Shown: one piece after another, positions 1 through 6,061 of the stretch
How the letters are laid out: every line of letters begins with the position of its first letter
Numbering within the stretch: the first letter of the stretch is position 1
Assembly: GCA_014523485.1 (NCBI GenBank)
Contig: JAATVK010000022.1
Coordinates: forward strand, 1 to 10,263
Direction of reading: 5' to 3'
Source: Nitrososphaerales archaeon TH5894
GTDB taxonomy: Archaea; Thermoproteota; Nitrososphaeria; Nitrososphaerales; Nitrososphaeraceae
DNA: 10,263 bases
Program-made: the position numbers and the translations under genes
The notes under the pieces: generated by a model
What the model was told of the DNA's origin: nothing
Seen by the model: only the letters and a program-made list of their open reading frames with translations
Database searches by the model: none

Positions 1-493
1 GATTAGTATGCAGAATGTAAATATTAATGCGAAATATTTCATCTTATGTGCTATGTAATCTTAGAATCACTAATTTCAGTTTAATAAGATTTTAAAAAAT
101 TTAACAATTTTTATTTAGTAAAAGATGGATGGTTTAGTAGATACATGTAGATGTTTGACATAAAAAATGTGAAATGAGGAAAATTTATCATTTGAATAAA
201 TTAATCCTAAAAGATTAGTAATAGAATAAAAAATTTGATAGTTAGTAAAAATGTATAACGAGGATATACACGATATTTAACATTGAATTCCTGTAATCGA
301 TATATTCTTAAGAAAACTCATTTAGTATAGAAAGATGAGTACATAAATAGTCCTTAGATCAGATTTAATTTAGATACTTCGTATAACAAATTTCTTTCCT
401 AGGTGATCACTGTTGCTTTTTCTGAGTTAAATTATTAATTGCACAAGTATTAGAGTTCTTATTGTTAGTATTAACGATGTAAAATTATAAAAA
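1..493. other. Spacer without a recognised gene
   Basis: No reading frame with a credible start, composition or family resemblance was found on either strand. I also saw no tRNA or C/D-box pattern; only isolated CTGA and GATGA words occur, not in the needed order. The one exact structure noticed is a 10-base self-complementary word at 31-40 (GAAATATTTC), which is unremarkable in DNA this AT-rich. The right part is downstream of the minus-strand gene ending at 494, so it probably holds that gene's 3' untranslated region. Confidence 0.6.
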
Positions 494-853
494 CTAACGA
501 ACTTTAGAACCTAATTCAACTTTTTCCCCTTTATCTATTGTTAAAAAAATTGGTTTTCCCTCCATTCCATCTAATGCTAAAATCATTCCTTTTGATTCTA
601 TATTTCCTATAGTCCGAGGTGAAAGATTTGTACATACAATTACTAACTTTTCTTCCAATTCTTCCGGTTTGTAATACATGGCAGCTCCCACGACTACTAT
701 TCTTTCCTCAGAACCGAGATCTATCTCTGCTTTGTAAACTTTGTTCAACTTCGGTAAATATTCAATTTTTTTTATCTTTCCAAGTTTTAAGACAATTTTA
801 CTAAAATCTTCAATGGAGATATTCTCAGATTCAGTTTTCATATCGCTTGCCAT
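494..853 (-). CDS. tRNA-binding OB-fold protein (MetRS beta subunit / Trbp111-like)
   Basis: A 119-residue protein that resembles the C-terminal tRNA-binding domain of methionyl-tRNA synthetase, made as a separate polypeptide as in many archaea (MetRS-beta, Trbp111, EMAP family). Seen: a short charged N-terminus, then the OB-fold pattern with KIEYLPKLNKVYKAEIDLG, then VVGAAMYYKPEELEEKLVIVCTNL, then the SPRTIGNIESKGMILA segment typical of the family. Known of the family: it binds the outer corner of tRNA without sequence specificity and helps MetRS in trans; here that role is inferred. Length fits a free-standing domain. The start is uncertain. ATG at 853 gives MASDMK, while ATG at 841 gives MKTESE. 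A TATA-like box at 869-876 would suit a leaderless start near 841, and one at 883-889 would suit 853. No synthetase gene lies nearby. Confidence 0.85.
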   Translation of the reverse strand: MASDMKTESENISIEDFSKIVLKLGKIKKIEYLPKLNKVYKAEIDLGSEERIVVVGAAMYYKPEELEEKLVIVCTNLSPRTIGNIESKGMILALDGMEGKPIFLTIDKGEKVELGSKVR

Positions 854-868
854 TTTAACTATTTAGAC

Positions 869-889
869 TTATAAATTTCTGTTATATAA
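869..889 (-). promoter_or_regulatory. Two candidate TATA boxes for the tRNA-binding protein gene
   Basis: Read on the minus strand, TTTATAA lies at about 869-876 and TATATAAC at about 883-889. With an archaeal spacing of about 26 bases to the transcription start they predict RNA starts near 846 and 859, which favour the ATG at 841 and at 853 respectively. Which one is used cannot be decided from sequence. Confidence 0.4.
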
Positions 890-1342
890 TATATCATTAA
901 TATAAATTACTGTACTTTTTTGGTCATATATACTAAGGCTTCAGTTGAATATTTTAAGTCCAATCAATAATATATTCAATATTTGGAAAAGTTAACAACA
1001 ACAAATATTTGCATAGCTGCTAAACAGTGGTGATCAAATTGATAATACAATGAACAAGTATACAACCTAAGAATATCTTTAATCTAATTTAACAAGATAA
1101 TACCCGATTCACAACGATATACTACTAAAACTAGTAAAAGTTTCCGATAAAGTTCTAGACACAAAATTAAAGGGTATTTATAATAATAATACTACGAATT
1201 TTCTGAAAATAAGGGATATAAAAGATGCTTGTAAGTTTATATATCAAAGGCAAAAGAAAAAGGATTGTATTATAGAATAGATAAAACCGTTATTCAATCG
1301 ATTACCACCAATGTGATGAATGCTTATTTAACCATGTCTCCT

Positions 1343-1360
1343 AGGCAGTTCTTCCTGCCT
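1343..1360. repeat. Small hairpin in the spacer
   Basis: AGGCAG at 1343-1348 and CTGCCT at 1355-1360 can form a perfect 6-bp stem closed by the loop TTCTTC. It is unusually GC-rich for its surroundings. No T-tract follows on either strand, so a terminator role is not supported. It could be part of an unrecognised RNA or a protein-binding site. Confidence 0.35.
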
Positions 1361-1419
1361 GTATTTGCAATGTATATGCTACATTAGATATAAAATATAT
1401 GCTTGTTGTAAAAATGATC

Positions 1420-1469
1420 TTACATTGCTGTTTGAAAATAACAAAATATAGGTATAGAGGGCAATGTAA
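1420..1469. repeat. 9-bp perfect inverted repeat in the spacer
   Basis: TTACATTGC at 1420-1428 is matched by its complement GCAATGTAA at 1461-1469, separated by 32 bases. The core 8-mer GCAATGTA also occurs directly at 1367-1374. This could be a repressor-type operator set or the stem of an RNA. It lies between the divergently reading tRNA-binding gene and the ATPase cluster, but it is not next to either promoter. Confidence 0.3.
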
Positions 1470-1513
1470 CATGTTATGATTTCAACGAAAATATATGAAC
1501 AATACAACTATAT

Positions 1514-1568
1514 TCGGTCAGATACCCTAGTGCTTTCATCATGTTTCAGAATAGGATTTCATCATTCC
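1514..1568 (-). ncRNA. C/D-box guide sRNA (2'-O-methylation guide)
   Basis: Read on the minus strand this has the complete archaeal C/D sRNA layout: C box ATGATGA (1565-1559), a 9-base guide AATCCTATT (1558-1550), D' box CTGA (1549-1546), a 3-base spacer, C' box ATGATGA (1542-1536), a 14-base guide AAGCACTAGGGTAT (1535-1522) and D box CTGA (1521-1518). All four boxes match consensus perfectly (RUGAUGA, CUGA), which is unlikely by chance in order and spacing. Known of the family: L7Ae binds the C/D and C'/D' kink-turns, Nop5 and fibrillarin are recruited, and the target base paired five positions upstream of D or D' is 2'-O-methylated. GG at 1568-1567 and CC at 1517-1516 may form a short terminal stem. 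Guide lengths of 9 and 14 straddle the usual value of about 12. Outer ends are approximate. Confidence 0.85.
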
Positions 1569-1586
1569 ATTTATCTTTATTTGATT

Positions 1587-1599
1587 CTATATTAAAAGT
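1587..1599 (-). promoter_or_regulatory. TATA-like promoter of the C/D sRNA
   Basis: CTTTTAATATA on the minus strand, centred near 1593, is about 26 bases before the expected sRNA 5' end near 1567. The position is what an archaeal TBP/TFB promoter would need, and it supports independent transcription of the sRNA away from the ATPase cluster. Confidence 0.5.
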
Positions 1600-1641
1600 T
1601 AAACTAAATTAGCTAATTATATAGTATAAACATACAAAGGA

Positions 1642-1651
1642 TCTTTTATAC
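1642..1651 (+). promoter_or_regulatory. TATA box of the winged-helix/ATPase operon
   Basis: TCTTTTATAC is centred about 25 bases before the ATG at 1672, so the message is probably leaderless or nearly so. No Shine-Dalgarno-like sequence precedes this ATG, which agrees with that reading. The sRNA promoter lies about 50 bases away on the other strand, so the two units are divergent. Confidence 0.55.
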
Positions 1652-1671
1652 GAAAATCAAACTTGTAGTCT

Positions 1672-2319
1672 ATGTCTTTAGAAGAAAAAATATTTGACAA
1701 AATTTTTTCTTCAGGTTTATCTGGAGTGAAAAAAACTGATCTAACTAAAGAATTTTCATCAGTAAATCTGGATAATATCTTGAACACATGGATAAAACAA
1801 AACAAAATTATTATAACAAAAAAGGGGAGTACAAATTATTGTTGGCATAAAGAAGGTTATTTTCAATATCTCTTGGATTCCGATCCAAAATTCAAATATA
1901 CTTTTGAAATACTAAAAGAAATTCAAATTTCTTTTCAAAATTTATCCACTTCTTTTGATAAACATGTAGAAAAAATAGAAGGTAAGATGATTGTCATAAT
2001 GGATTCAATCTTGGCAACAACTACCAATAAAAATGCCTTTGAAAATAGTATTTCTAATCCACAAAAGGTAATTAATTTACAAAACTTTAGTGAAGATTTT
2101 GATTTAACTATATCCAAATACTCTGATTCAATAGGATGGGTTCCTTTAGCCACTCTTAGAAACGATCTCTCTCATAAATATGAGATTTCTGAAAAGGAAT
2201 TCTATGACCTTGCTGAACAATTAGTTAATGAAGATAGATCAAAATATGAATTATCTACAGGTGGGAATGAGGGAATTATGATTCGTGGCTTGGTATATGG
2301 TTATGTAAGGTGCTTATAA
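1672..2319 (+). CDS. Two-winged-helix protein, partner of the adjacent AAA+ ATPase
   Basis: A 215-residue soluble protein; I do not recognise a named family. The N-terminal part (about residues 3-63) reads as a winged helix: helices around KIFDKIF and KKTDLTKEF, a recognition-type helix NLDNILNTWIKQ, then a KIIITKKGSTNYCWH wing. A middle helical stretch (about 75-115) could be a short coiled coil. The C-terminal part (about 155-214) is a second winged helix: VPLATLRNDL, SEKEFYDLAEQLV, then a hairpin ending GIMIRGLVYGYVRC. This architecture suggests binding to DNA or docking to a partner. The ATPase gene starts at the codon after this stop, so the two products are probably made together and may act as a complex; this is inference. 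There are no enzymatic motifs. It could be a regulatory or loader subunit, or a sequence-specific adaptor for the ATPase. Confidence 0.8.
   Translation: MSLEEKIFDKIFSSGLSGVKKTDLTKEFSSVNLDNILNTWIKQNKIIITKKGSTNYCWHKEGYFQYLLDSDPKFKYTFEILKEIQISFQNLSTSFDKHVEKIEGKMIVIMDSILATTTNKNAFENSISNPQKVINLQNFSEDFDLTISKYSDSIGWVPLATLRNDLSHKYEISEKEFYDLAEQLVNEDRSKYELSTGGNEGIMIRGLVYGYVRCL
2307..2312 (+). promoter_or_regulatory. Shine-Dalgarno-like site deciding the TTG start of the ATPase
   Basis: AAGGTG lies inside the last codons of the winged-helix gene, seven bases before the TTG at 2320. It matches the archaeal anti-SD well enough to support internal initiation at the unusual TTG directly after the upstream TAA. 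Confidence 0.5.
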
Positions 2320-3930
2320 TTGTATCCATATAACCTTGACAAAAATCCTTTTCCAAGTAATCCTACACCAAATCTAGAGGATGCTCACATTTTAGGTGGA
2401 AAAAGGCATCAAGAGTCTAAAAATTCTATTTTGTCGTGTATTGAAGATCTTGTAAACCTATCGGAAACAAGTGACGCTAGTGAAAAATTCAGAATAATTA
2501 CTGTTATTCAAGATGTAGGTTCAGGAAAAACACATCTCACACTTAATATAAGAATTTCAGGAATAAAGGAAAAAGCAATCATTTCTTATCTTGACATGTC
2601 ACAAATATACCCAAAAAATATTCCAAGTATTTATCAAGCTATGATTAGTGGGTTTGAACCTGAGTACTTGTATACTTTGAAAAAAGAATTACTTTATTAT
2701 CTAAAAGATCGAATTAAATCAGATAACAAAATTGCAAAAAAAATATTTAAATTAGGATTTTTTGAATCGTTATCAGGTAAAGGTATTGATAATAAAATTC
2801 TTCAGATATTAGAAAATAGATCGGAGCCTAATTTAAGATACATTGATAATATTCTTGATGCGGATTTTTCGAAAAATGACATATCTATAATTAAAACTAT
2901 CATAGAGAATCAATTTGAAAATAATGAATCAATCACTTTAATGGATATGATAAATCGCCTTTCAACTTTATCTAAAATTAATTTAAAATTATTTAATAAA
3001 ATTTCTTTGTATCAATTCGACGAATTTAATAATAATAAAGAAACGCTTTCATTTATGAAGGCTATTATTAATGCTCATATACCCAATACGGTCTTAATGC
3101 TAATTCTCACTCCTTCCTCATATCTAAAGATAGCCTCTGATGATAGTTCAGTTTATGATAGGCTGGAGAAAGCTAATTATAAAATTGATCTCGCTGGATC
3201 AAATTCTTTCGAGGAAATATCCGATATAGTATTAGAATATATTAATTTTTATAATCTACCTACTACTATAACAGATGATCAAAGAAAGGAACTTTTCTCA
3301 CAAATAAAAATATTATATGAAGATTTTGATTTTAGAAATATAAGATCTATATTGAATATAATGTATAGTGCGTTTGAAACAGCAAGTCACAAAAAAATGT
3401 CCATAATAAGTGAACAAATTTTGGATGAAACATTACGTAAAACCTATCCAGGTTTAAAAATAAAGGGAAGCCTGGTAGATATATCCATTTCTGATTATAT
3501 TAAAATTAAAAATCATATCGACTCCACTAGGGATCTAAAGAAAGAAATTGTAAACTCATTGAGAGAATTAATAAATTATCTTCACCGACATAATATAAAA
3601 TGTAAATATGAAGATTATTTACCTTTAGAAGAAGAAGCCGTCAACATAATCTACAAAGATAATAGTGGTTCAAAATCTCAAATCACGATGCTTTTAAATG
3701 AATCAACTTTAACTAACATGAAAAGTACAGTCTTTAATATTGGAACAACAGTGAAGGATGTTAACTATCCAAAGGTTACAACTACAAAAAACGATTCTGT
3801 ATCTATTAATTTAGATCGATCAAAAATAATTGATATCCTATATATTTATGATAAAATTAAACGTAATCTGCATACTATGGCTGATACCAATAAAATATTT
3901 TTATTAGCAAAATCGATAAACCTCTATTGA
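2320..3930 (+). CDS. AAA+ family P-loop ATPase of unknown system
   Basis: A 536-residue ATPase, probably AAA+ of the broad ORC/Cdc6, ExeA/TniB and STAND-like assortment. The N-terminus YPYNLDKNPFPSNP resembles the Y-x-L-x-x-N-P-F opening of ExeA/TniB-type ATPases. Walker A is at residues 64-71 (QDVGSGKT), with Gln where the first Gly is usual. Walker B is at 228-236 (ISLYQFDEF; D234, E235). A sensor-1-like LILTPSS is at 261-267, followed by a YDRL motif (279-282). The stretch between Walker A and B is unusually long, about 160 residues and mostly helical, a lineage-specific insertion or lid. The C-terminal 200 residues are charged with no recognised domain. The start is TTG, immediately after the upstream TAA and preceded by AAGGTG. 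Coupling to the winged-helix gene suggests an ATP-driven DNA-associated complex. The function is unknown; defence, chromosome organisation and replication-linked roles are all open. Confidence 0.85.
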   Translation: MYPYNLDKNPFPSNPTPNLEDAHILGGKRHQESKNSILSCIEDLVNLSETSDASEKFRIITVIQDVGSGKTHLTLNIRISGIKEKAIISYLDMSQIYPKNIPSIYQAMISGFEPEYLYTLKKELLYYLKDRIKSDNKIAKKIFKLGFFESLSGKGIDNKILQILENRSEPNLRYIDNILDADFSKNDISIIKTIIENQFENNESITLMDMINRLSTLSKINLKLFNKISLYQFDEFNNNKETLSFMKAIINAHIPNTVLMLILTPSSYLKIASDDSSVYDRLEKANYKIDLAGSNSFEEISDIVLEYINFYNLPTTITDDQRKELFSQIKILYEDFDFRNIRSILNIMYSAFETASHKKMSIISEQILDETLRKTYPGLKIKGSLVDISISDYIKIKNHIDSTRDLKKEIVNSLRELINYLHRHNIKCKYEDYLPLEEEAVNIIYKDNSGSKSQITMLLNESTLTNMKSTVFNIGTTVKDVNYPKVTTTKNDSVSINLDRSKIIDILYIYDKIKRNLHTMADTNKIFLLAKSINLY

Positions 3931-3931
3931 A

Positions 3932-3939
3932 TTTTTTTT
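3932..3939 (+). terminator. T-tract after the ATPase gene
   Basis: Eight consecutive T residues begin two bases after the ATPase stop codon. Archaeal RNA polymerase terminates at such tracts without needing a hairpin. The next gene has its own TATA box, so transcription may stop here or partly read through. Confidence 0.45.
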
Positions 3940-3967
3940 GGTTGTAAATAAAACTATTAAGAATAGA

Positions 3968-3977
3968 CTAAAATATC
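3968..3977 (+). promoter_or_regulatory. TATA box for the GTG-start gene
   Basis: CTAAAATATC, centred near 3972, sits 26 bases before the GTG at 3998. It therefore predicts a leaderless transcript that begins at the GTG itself and supports this non-ATG start. Confidence 0.5.
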
Positions 3978-3997
3978 TATATATTGTGTTATAGATA

Positions 3998-4459
3998 GTG
4001 AAATTTAGACAATTTACTACTCTTAACGACTTAATTAGCAATATTCATGAACAGGGATTTGGAGTAATTGAATATGCTAACAATAAAGTTCCTTGTATAT
4101 ATGTTCAACAACCTTTGTATGATATTATTATGGAGAAATGTATAGGGAAAAAATATGTAGTTGATGTTTTACTAAATATTTTTTATGATGGTCATTATGT
4201 ATTTGTAGATATTCAGCTGGAATTTATAGACTTAGGAATTGAAGAAAATTTCCTAATTCTGGGCAATACTTCGATGAACTTTTTTGATGCATTAAATGAA
4301 AGTGGATTGCTAGGAATTATTCCAAAAAGTAATGGACATATCTCTTCATCCAATATTTTTCTCATTCAACTTCCCAAAAAAGAACGCATATCCAAAGCGG
4401 TAGATATAATCAAGTCCAATTTAAAACAATCAAATATTAAAGATGAAAAGACAATCTAA
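3998..4459 (+). CDS. Hypothetical protein, third gene of the ATPase cluster
   Basis: A 153-residue soluble protein with no signal peptide, membrane segment or motif I recognise. It alternates predicted strands and helices: GFGVIEYANNKVPCIYV, an amphipathic YDIIMEK helix, a strand-rich centre (KYVVDVLLNIFYDGHYVFVDIQLEFIDLG) and a lysine-rich C-terminal helix. The start is GTG. The next in-frame Met is about 45 codons in and would remove the first strand, and a TATA box 26 bases upstream supports GTG. It follows the ATPase by 67 bases and overlaps the next gene by 17 bases, so the two downstream genes are one unit. Association with the ATPase is suggested only by order and strand. Confidence 0.7.
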   Translation: MKFRQFTTLNDLISNIHEQGFGVIEYANNKVPCIYVQQPLYDIIMEKCIGKKYVVDVLLNIFYDGHYVFVDIQLEFIDLGIEENFLILGNTSMNFFDALNESGLLGIIPKSNGHISSSNIFLIQLPKKERISKAVDIIKSNLKQSNIKDEKTI

Positions 4460-4664
4460 AACCAAAAAAAAATCTTATGAAGATAGTGATTTACAACCTA
4501 CTAAAGATACTGTTACATCTTCACCTATTCCGAAGGAAATTGATACTCATTATAAATTATTTGGAAAACACATATGGGATATTAAATTCTTCGAAAAATG
4601 TGAAATTTGTAATTCTCCTTTTGATGAATTTGGTTTCTGTGCCTGTGGGAGTGGTAAGAGTTAA
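4443..4664 (+). CDS. Small zinc-ribbon protein overlapping the upstream gene
   Basis: A 73-residue protein with a basic, low-complexity N-terminus (KRQSKTKKKS) and a C-terminal metal-site pattern: C53-x2-C56, nine residues, then C66-x-C68. This is a compact treble-clef or ribbon-like knuckle. Function unknown; binding of nucleic acid or of a partner protein is a reasonable guess. Its ATG lies 17 bases inside the preceding gene, which indicates translational coupling. It is the last gene of the cluster before the convergent tRNA-Gly. A longer overlapping frame in the same region runs into the tRNA on the other strand and was not chosen, because it lacks the Cys pattern and the overlap geometry. 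Confidence 0.65.
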   Translation: MKRQSKTKKKSYEDSDLQPTKDTVTSSPIPKEIDTHYKLFGKHIWDIKFFEKCEICNSPFDEFGFCACGSGKS

Positions 4665-4670
4665 CAGAAA

Positions 4671-4688
4671 CATTCTCTATAAAGAATG
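4671..4688. terminator. Hairpin between the cluster and the convergent tRNA-Gly
   Basis: CATTCT at 4671-4676 and AGAATG at 4683-4688 form a 6-bp stem with the loop CTATAA. It begins seven bases after the stop codon at 4664 and its right arm touches the tRNA 3' end. It may serve as a bidirectional 3'-end signal for the two convergent units, or help define the tRNA 3' trailer. There is no T-tract in it. Confidence 0.3.
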
Positions 4689-4761
4689 CGACGACCGGGA
4701 TTTGAACCCGGGTTACCAGATTGGCAATCTGATGTCCTAGACCAAACTGGACGATCGTCGC
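4687..4761 (-). tRNA. tRNA-Gly (anticodon GCC)
   Basis: A complete 75-base cloverleaf read on the minus strand. The acceptor stem GCGACGA/TCGTCGC is fully paired, the D stem is GTCC/GGAC, and the anticodon stem TCAGA/TCTGG carries loop TTGCCAA with anticodon GCC (4725-4723). A 4-base variable loop, T stem CCGGG/CCCGG with loop TTCAAAT, and discriminator A at 4687 follow. There is no intron and no encoded CCA, so CCA is added after transcription. It decodes GGC and GGT glycine codons. It is convergent with the ATPase cluster. Confidence 0.96.
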
Positions 4762-4782
4762 CCATACGATTTCAGTTATGTT

Positions 4783-4791
4783 GGTTATTTA
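4783..4791 (-). promoter_or_regulatory. TATA box of tRNA-Gly
   Basis: On the minus strand CTAAATAAC is centred about 26 bases upstream of the mature tRNA 5' end at 4761, the expected archaeal spacing with little or no 5' leader. Confidence 0.55.
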
Positions 4792-5374
4792 GCCTTTTTT
4801 ATTTGAAAAGGAACTGATTTGAGCTGGACTATTGAGTATATCGAGTCTTAGAGATGGAAATTTGTAGGTGGATTATTTTTTAGATGAGAGAGGGTTATAA
4901 TGATCATATTCTATCATGATCTTTTGTGTTTTTATATGGATTTGAATTTTTATACAAAATAAATCTCAAACTTTTCCTTTTGTGTGAGTAGTCAGACTTA
5001 ATTTTTCTTTATGTAAGATAATTAATACATTTAATTTAATTCTTATTATTAAATATTGTTTTAGAATATATTTAATATATTTAATATATGTTACTTTTTA
5101 AATATTATTATAAGCATGTATATCAAAAAATGTTCCTTATTGTTGATATTTATATTTTAATCTTAAAAATAATTAAATTTAGATTATTTTAAATACTGAT
5201 AACAAATAAATCCTAGTCTCTTTCATAGAAATAATATTGGTTTATACTTGTAATAATATGTACTTATTCGGGTAATTGTCTTAATAAGATCTTATAGACT
5301 TCTGAAAGTAGAATTCAATAATATAATGAAAGAGATTTAAAATAAATTATCAGTCTGAATCGTGATTTCATAGC
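4792..5374. other. AT-rich spacer without a recognised gene
   Basis: No supported coding region or known RNA was seen in these roughly 580 bases. Noted structures: a 6-bp inverted repeat GATCAT/ATGATC near 4904-4923; an imperfect run of a 9-base unit (ATATTTAAT) at 5068-5089; and a perfect 10-bp inverted repeat, TCTCTTTCAT (5217-5226) with ATGAAAGAGA (5326-5335), 99 bases apart. The right end is downstream of the minus-strand gene that stops at 5375. Confidence 0.5.
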
Positions 5375-5998
5375 TTAGGTTTGGGTAATTAAAATCAATG
5401 TTGAAAAGCCTCTCTTTTCAAAGACAATGTTGTCTTTAATCTCTTCCACAATTACAGTAGAGGAAATGATTTCATTTTTAAGACAATTTTTGGCATCAAT
5501 TATTATGTAATCATCTAATATATCTGCAGATTCTAGGCTTGATTTGTTAAACGAATAAGTAACAGGTGATGAAGAGTTTAATAAAATTAAATTATCGTTG
5601 TCGTAACTACCTATTCTAACTTCTTTTCCAAAATTTGGAATGGCCTTTATATTTAATCTTATTTCACCTCTAGGACTGTATGTATAGCTTGTTAAATTAT
5701 TTACAAGAATCGAAAATTGAAAAGGATAGCCTGCTGTATATTCTGCCATTTTAGAGATGCCATGATTCATAATGATATCTATTTTTTTTATTGTGTCCCC
5801 AAACTTATAGATAATATAACTCGATTTGATAACAATATTATTAATTTTTTGTTTTCTAATTTTCGATTCTTCCGGAGGAAGATTGTATCTATCGACCCAA
5901 TTAAGATAGTCTAATGATAAATCTTTAATAAATTCTGAACATGTATACTGATAATTTTTTATACTTTCTTTTTGAGTATTGATATTTTTTATAGACAT
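5375..5998 (-). CDS. Hypothetical soluble protein
   Basis: A 207-residue protein I do not recognise. The first 55 residues are polar and helical (KESIKNYQYTCSEFIKDLSLDYLNWVDRYNLPPEESKIRKQK). The rest is rich in predicted beta strands separated by turns (IIYKFGDTIKKIDIIMNHG, PFQFSILVNNLTSYTYSPRGEIRLNIKAIP, DDYIIIDAKN, STVIVEEIKDNIVFEKRGFSTLILITQT), which suggests a beta-sandwich or barrel. No signal peptide or membrane helix is visible, so it is probably cytoplasmic. It starts at ATG 5998; a TATA-like TTATACTT near 6019-6026 gives a leaderless message. It is divergent from the gene at 6062 with only about 60 bases between them, which may mean shared control. Confidence 0.65.
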   Translation of the reverse strand: MSIKNINTQKESIKNYQYTCSEFIKDLSLDYLNWVDRYNLPPEESKIRKQKINNIVIKSSYIIYKFGDTIKKIDIIMNHGISKMAEYTAGYPFQFSILVNNLTSYTYSPRGEIRLNIKAIPNFGKEVRIGSYDNDNLILLNSSSPVTYSFNKSSLESADILDDYIIIDAKNCLKNEIISSTVIVEEIKDNIVFEKRGFSTLILITQT

Positions 5999-6018
5999 AA
6001 TTTAGTTATATATCTAAA

Positions 6019-6040
6019 AAGTATAAGAGAATATAAATAG
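6019..6040. promoter_or_regulatory. Back-to-back TATA boxes of a divergent promoter
   Basis: Minus strand: TTATACTT at 6019-6026, about 25 bases before the ATG at 5998. Plus strand: GAATATAAATAG at 6029-6040, about 26 bases before the ATG at 6062. The two boxes are only a few bases apart, so the initiation complexes for the two genes would compete for the same DNA. Confidence 0.45.
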
Positions 6041-6061
6041 ATATAGCATGATGTGATATTT

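Larger units (their letters stand above)
890..1511. other. Long spacer without a clear gene
   Basis: No convincing gene was found. The longest open run noted (1101-1280, plus strand, 59 codons) has no ATG, and a run of that length is expected by chance in DNA of this composition. Structures seen: a 6-bp stem with a 6-base loop at 1343-1360 (AGGCAG / CTGCCT), and three copies of the 8-mer GCAATGTA within about 100 bases. Two copies are direct (1367-1374, 1461-1468) and one is inverted (1421-1428). The inverted copy and the last direct copy extend to a perfect 9-bp inverted repeat. The guide sRNA begins just to the right. Confidence 0.5.

Noticed and set aside
1101..1280. Open run of 59 codons on the plus strand (peptide-like HNDILLKLVKVSDKV ... 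QKKKDCIIE), possibly a decayed gene
   Set aside because: It has no ATG and no TATA box at a useful distance. A run of this length is expected about once by chance in this much AT-rich spacer, and the adjoining frames gave no alignable continuation.
1313..1319. Perfect C-box word GTGATGA as a second C/D sRNA
   Set aside because: No CTGA box follows within the distance needed, and no C' box is present.
4687..4761. tRNA-Gly as integration site for an element carrying the ATPase cluster
   Set aside because: The cluster lies on the 3' side of the tRNA, but no copy of the tRNA 3' end was found in the left spacer and no integrase is present.
5068..5089. Tandem 9-base unit ATATTTAAT
   Set aside because: Only about 2.4 copies in a very AT-rich stretch; low complexity explains it.
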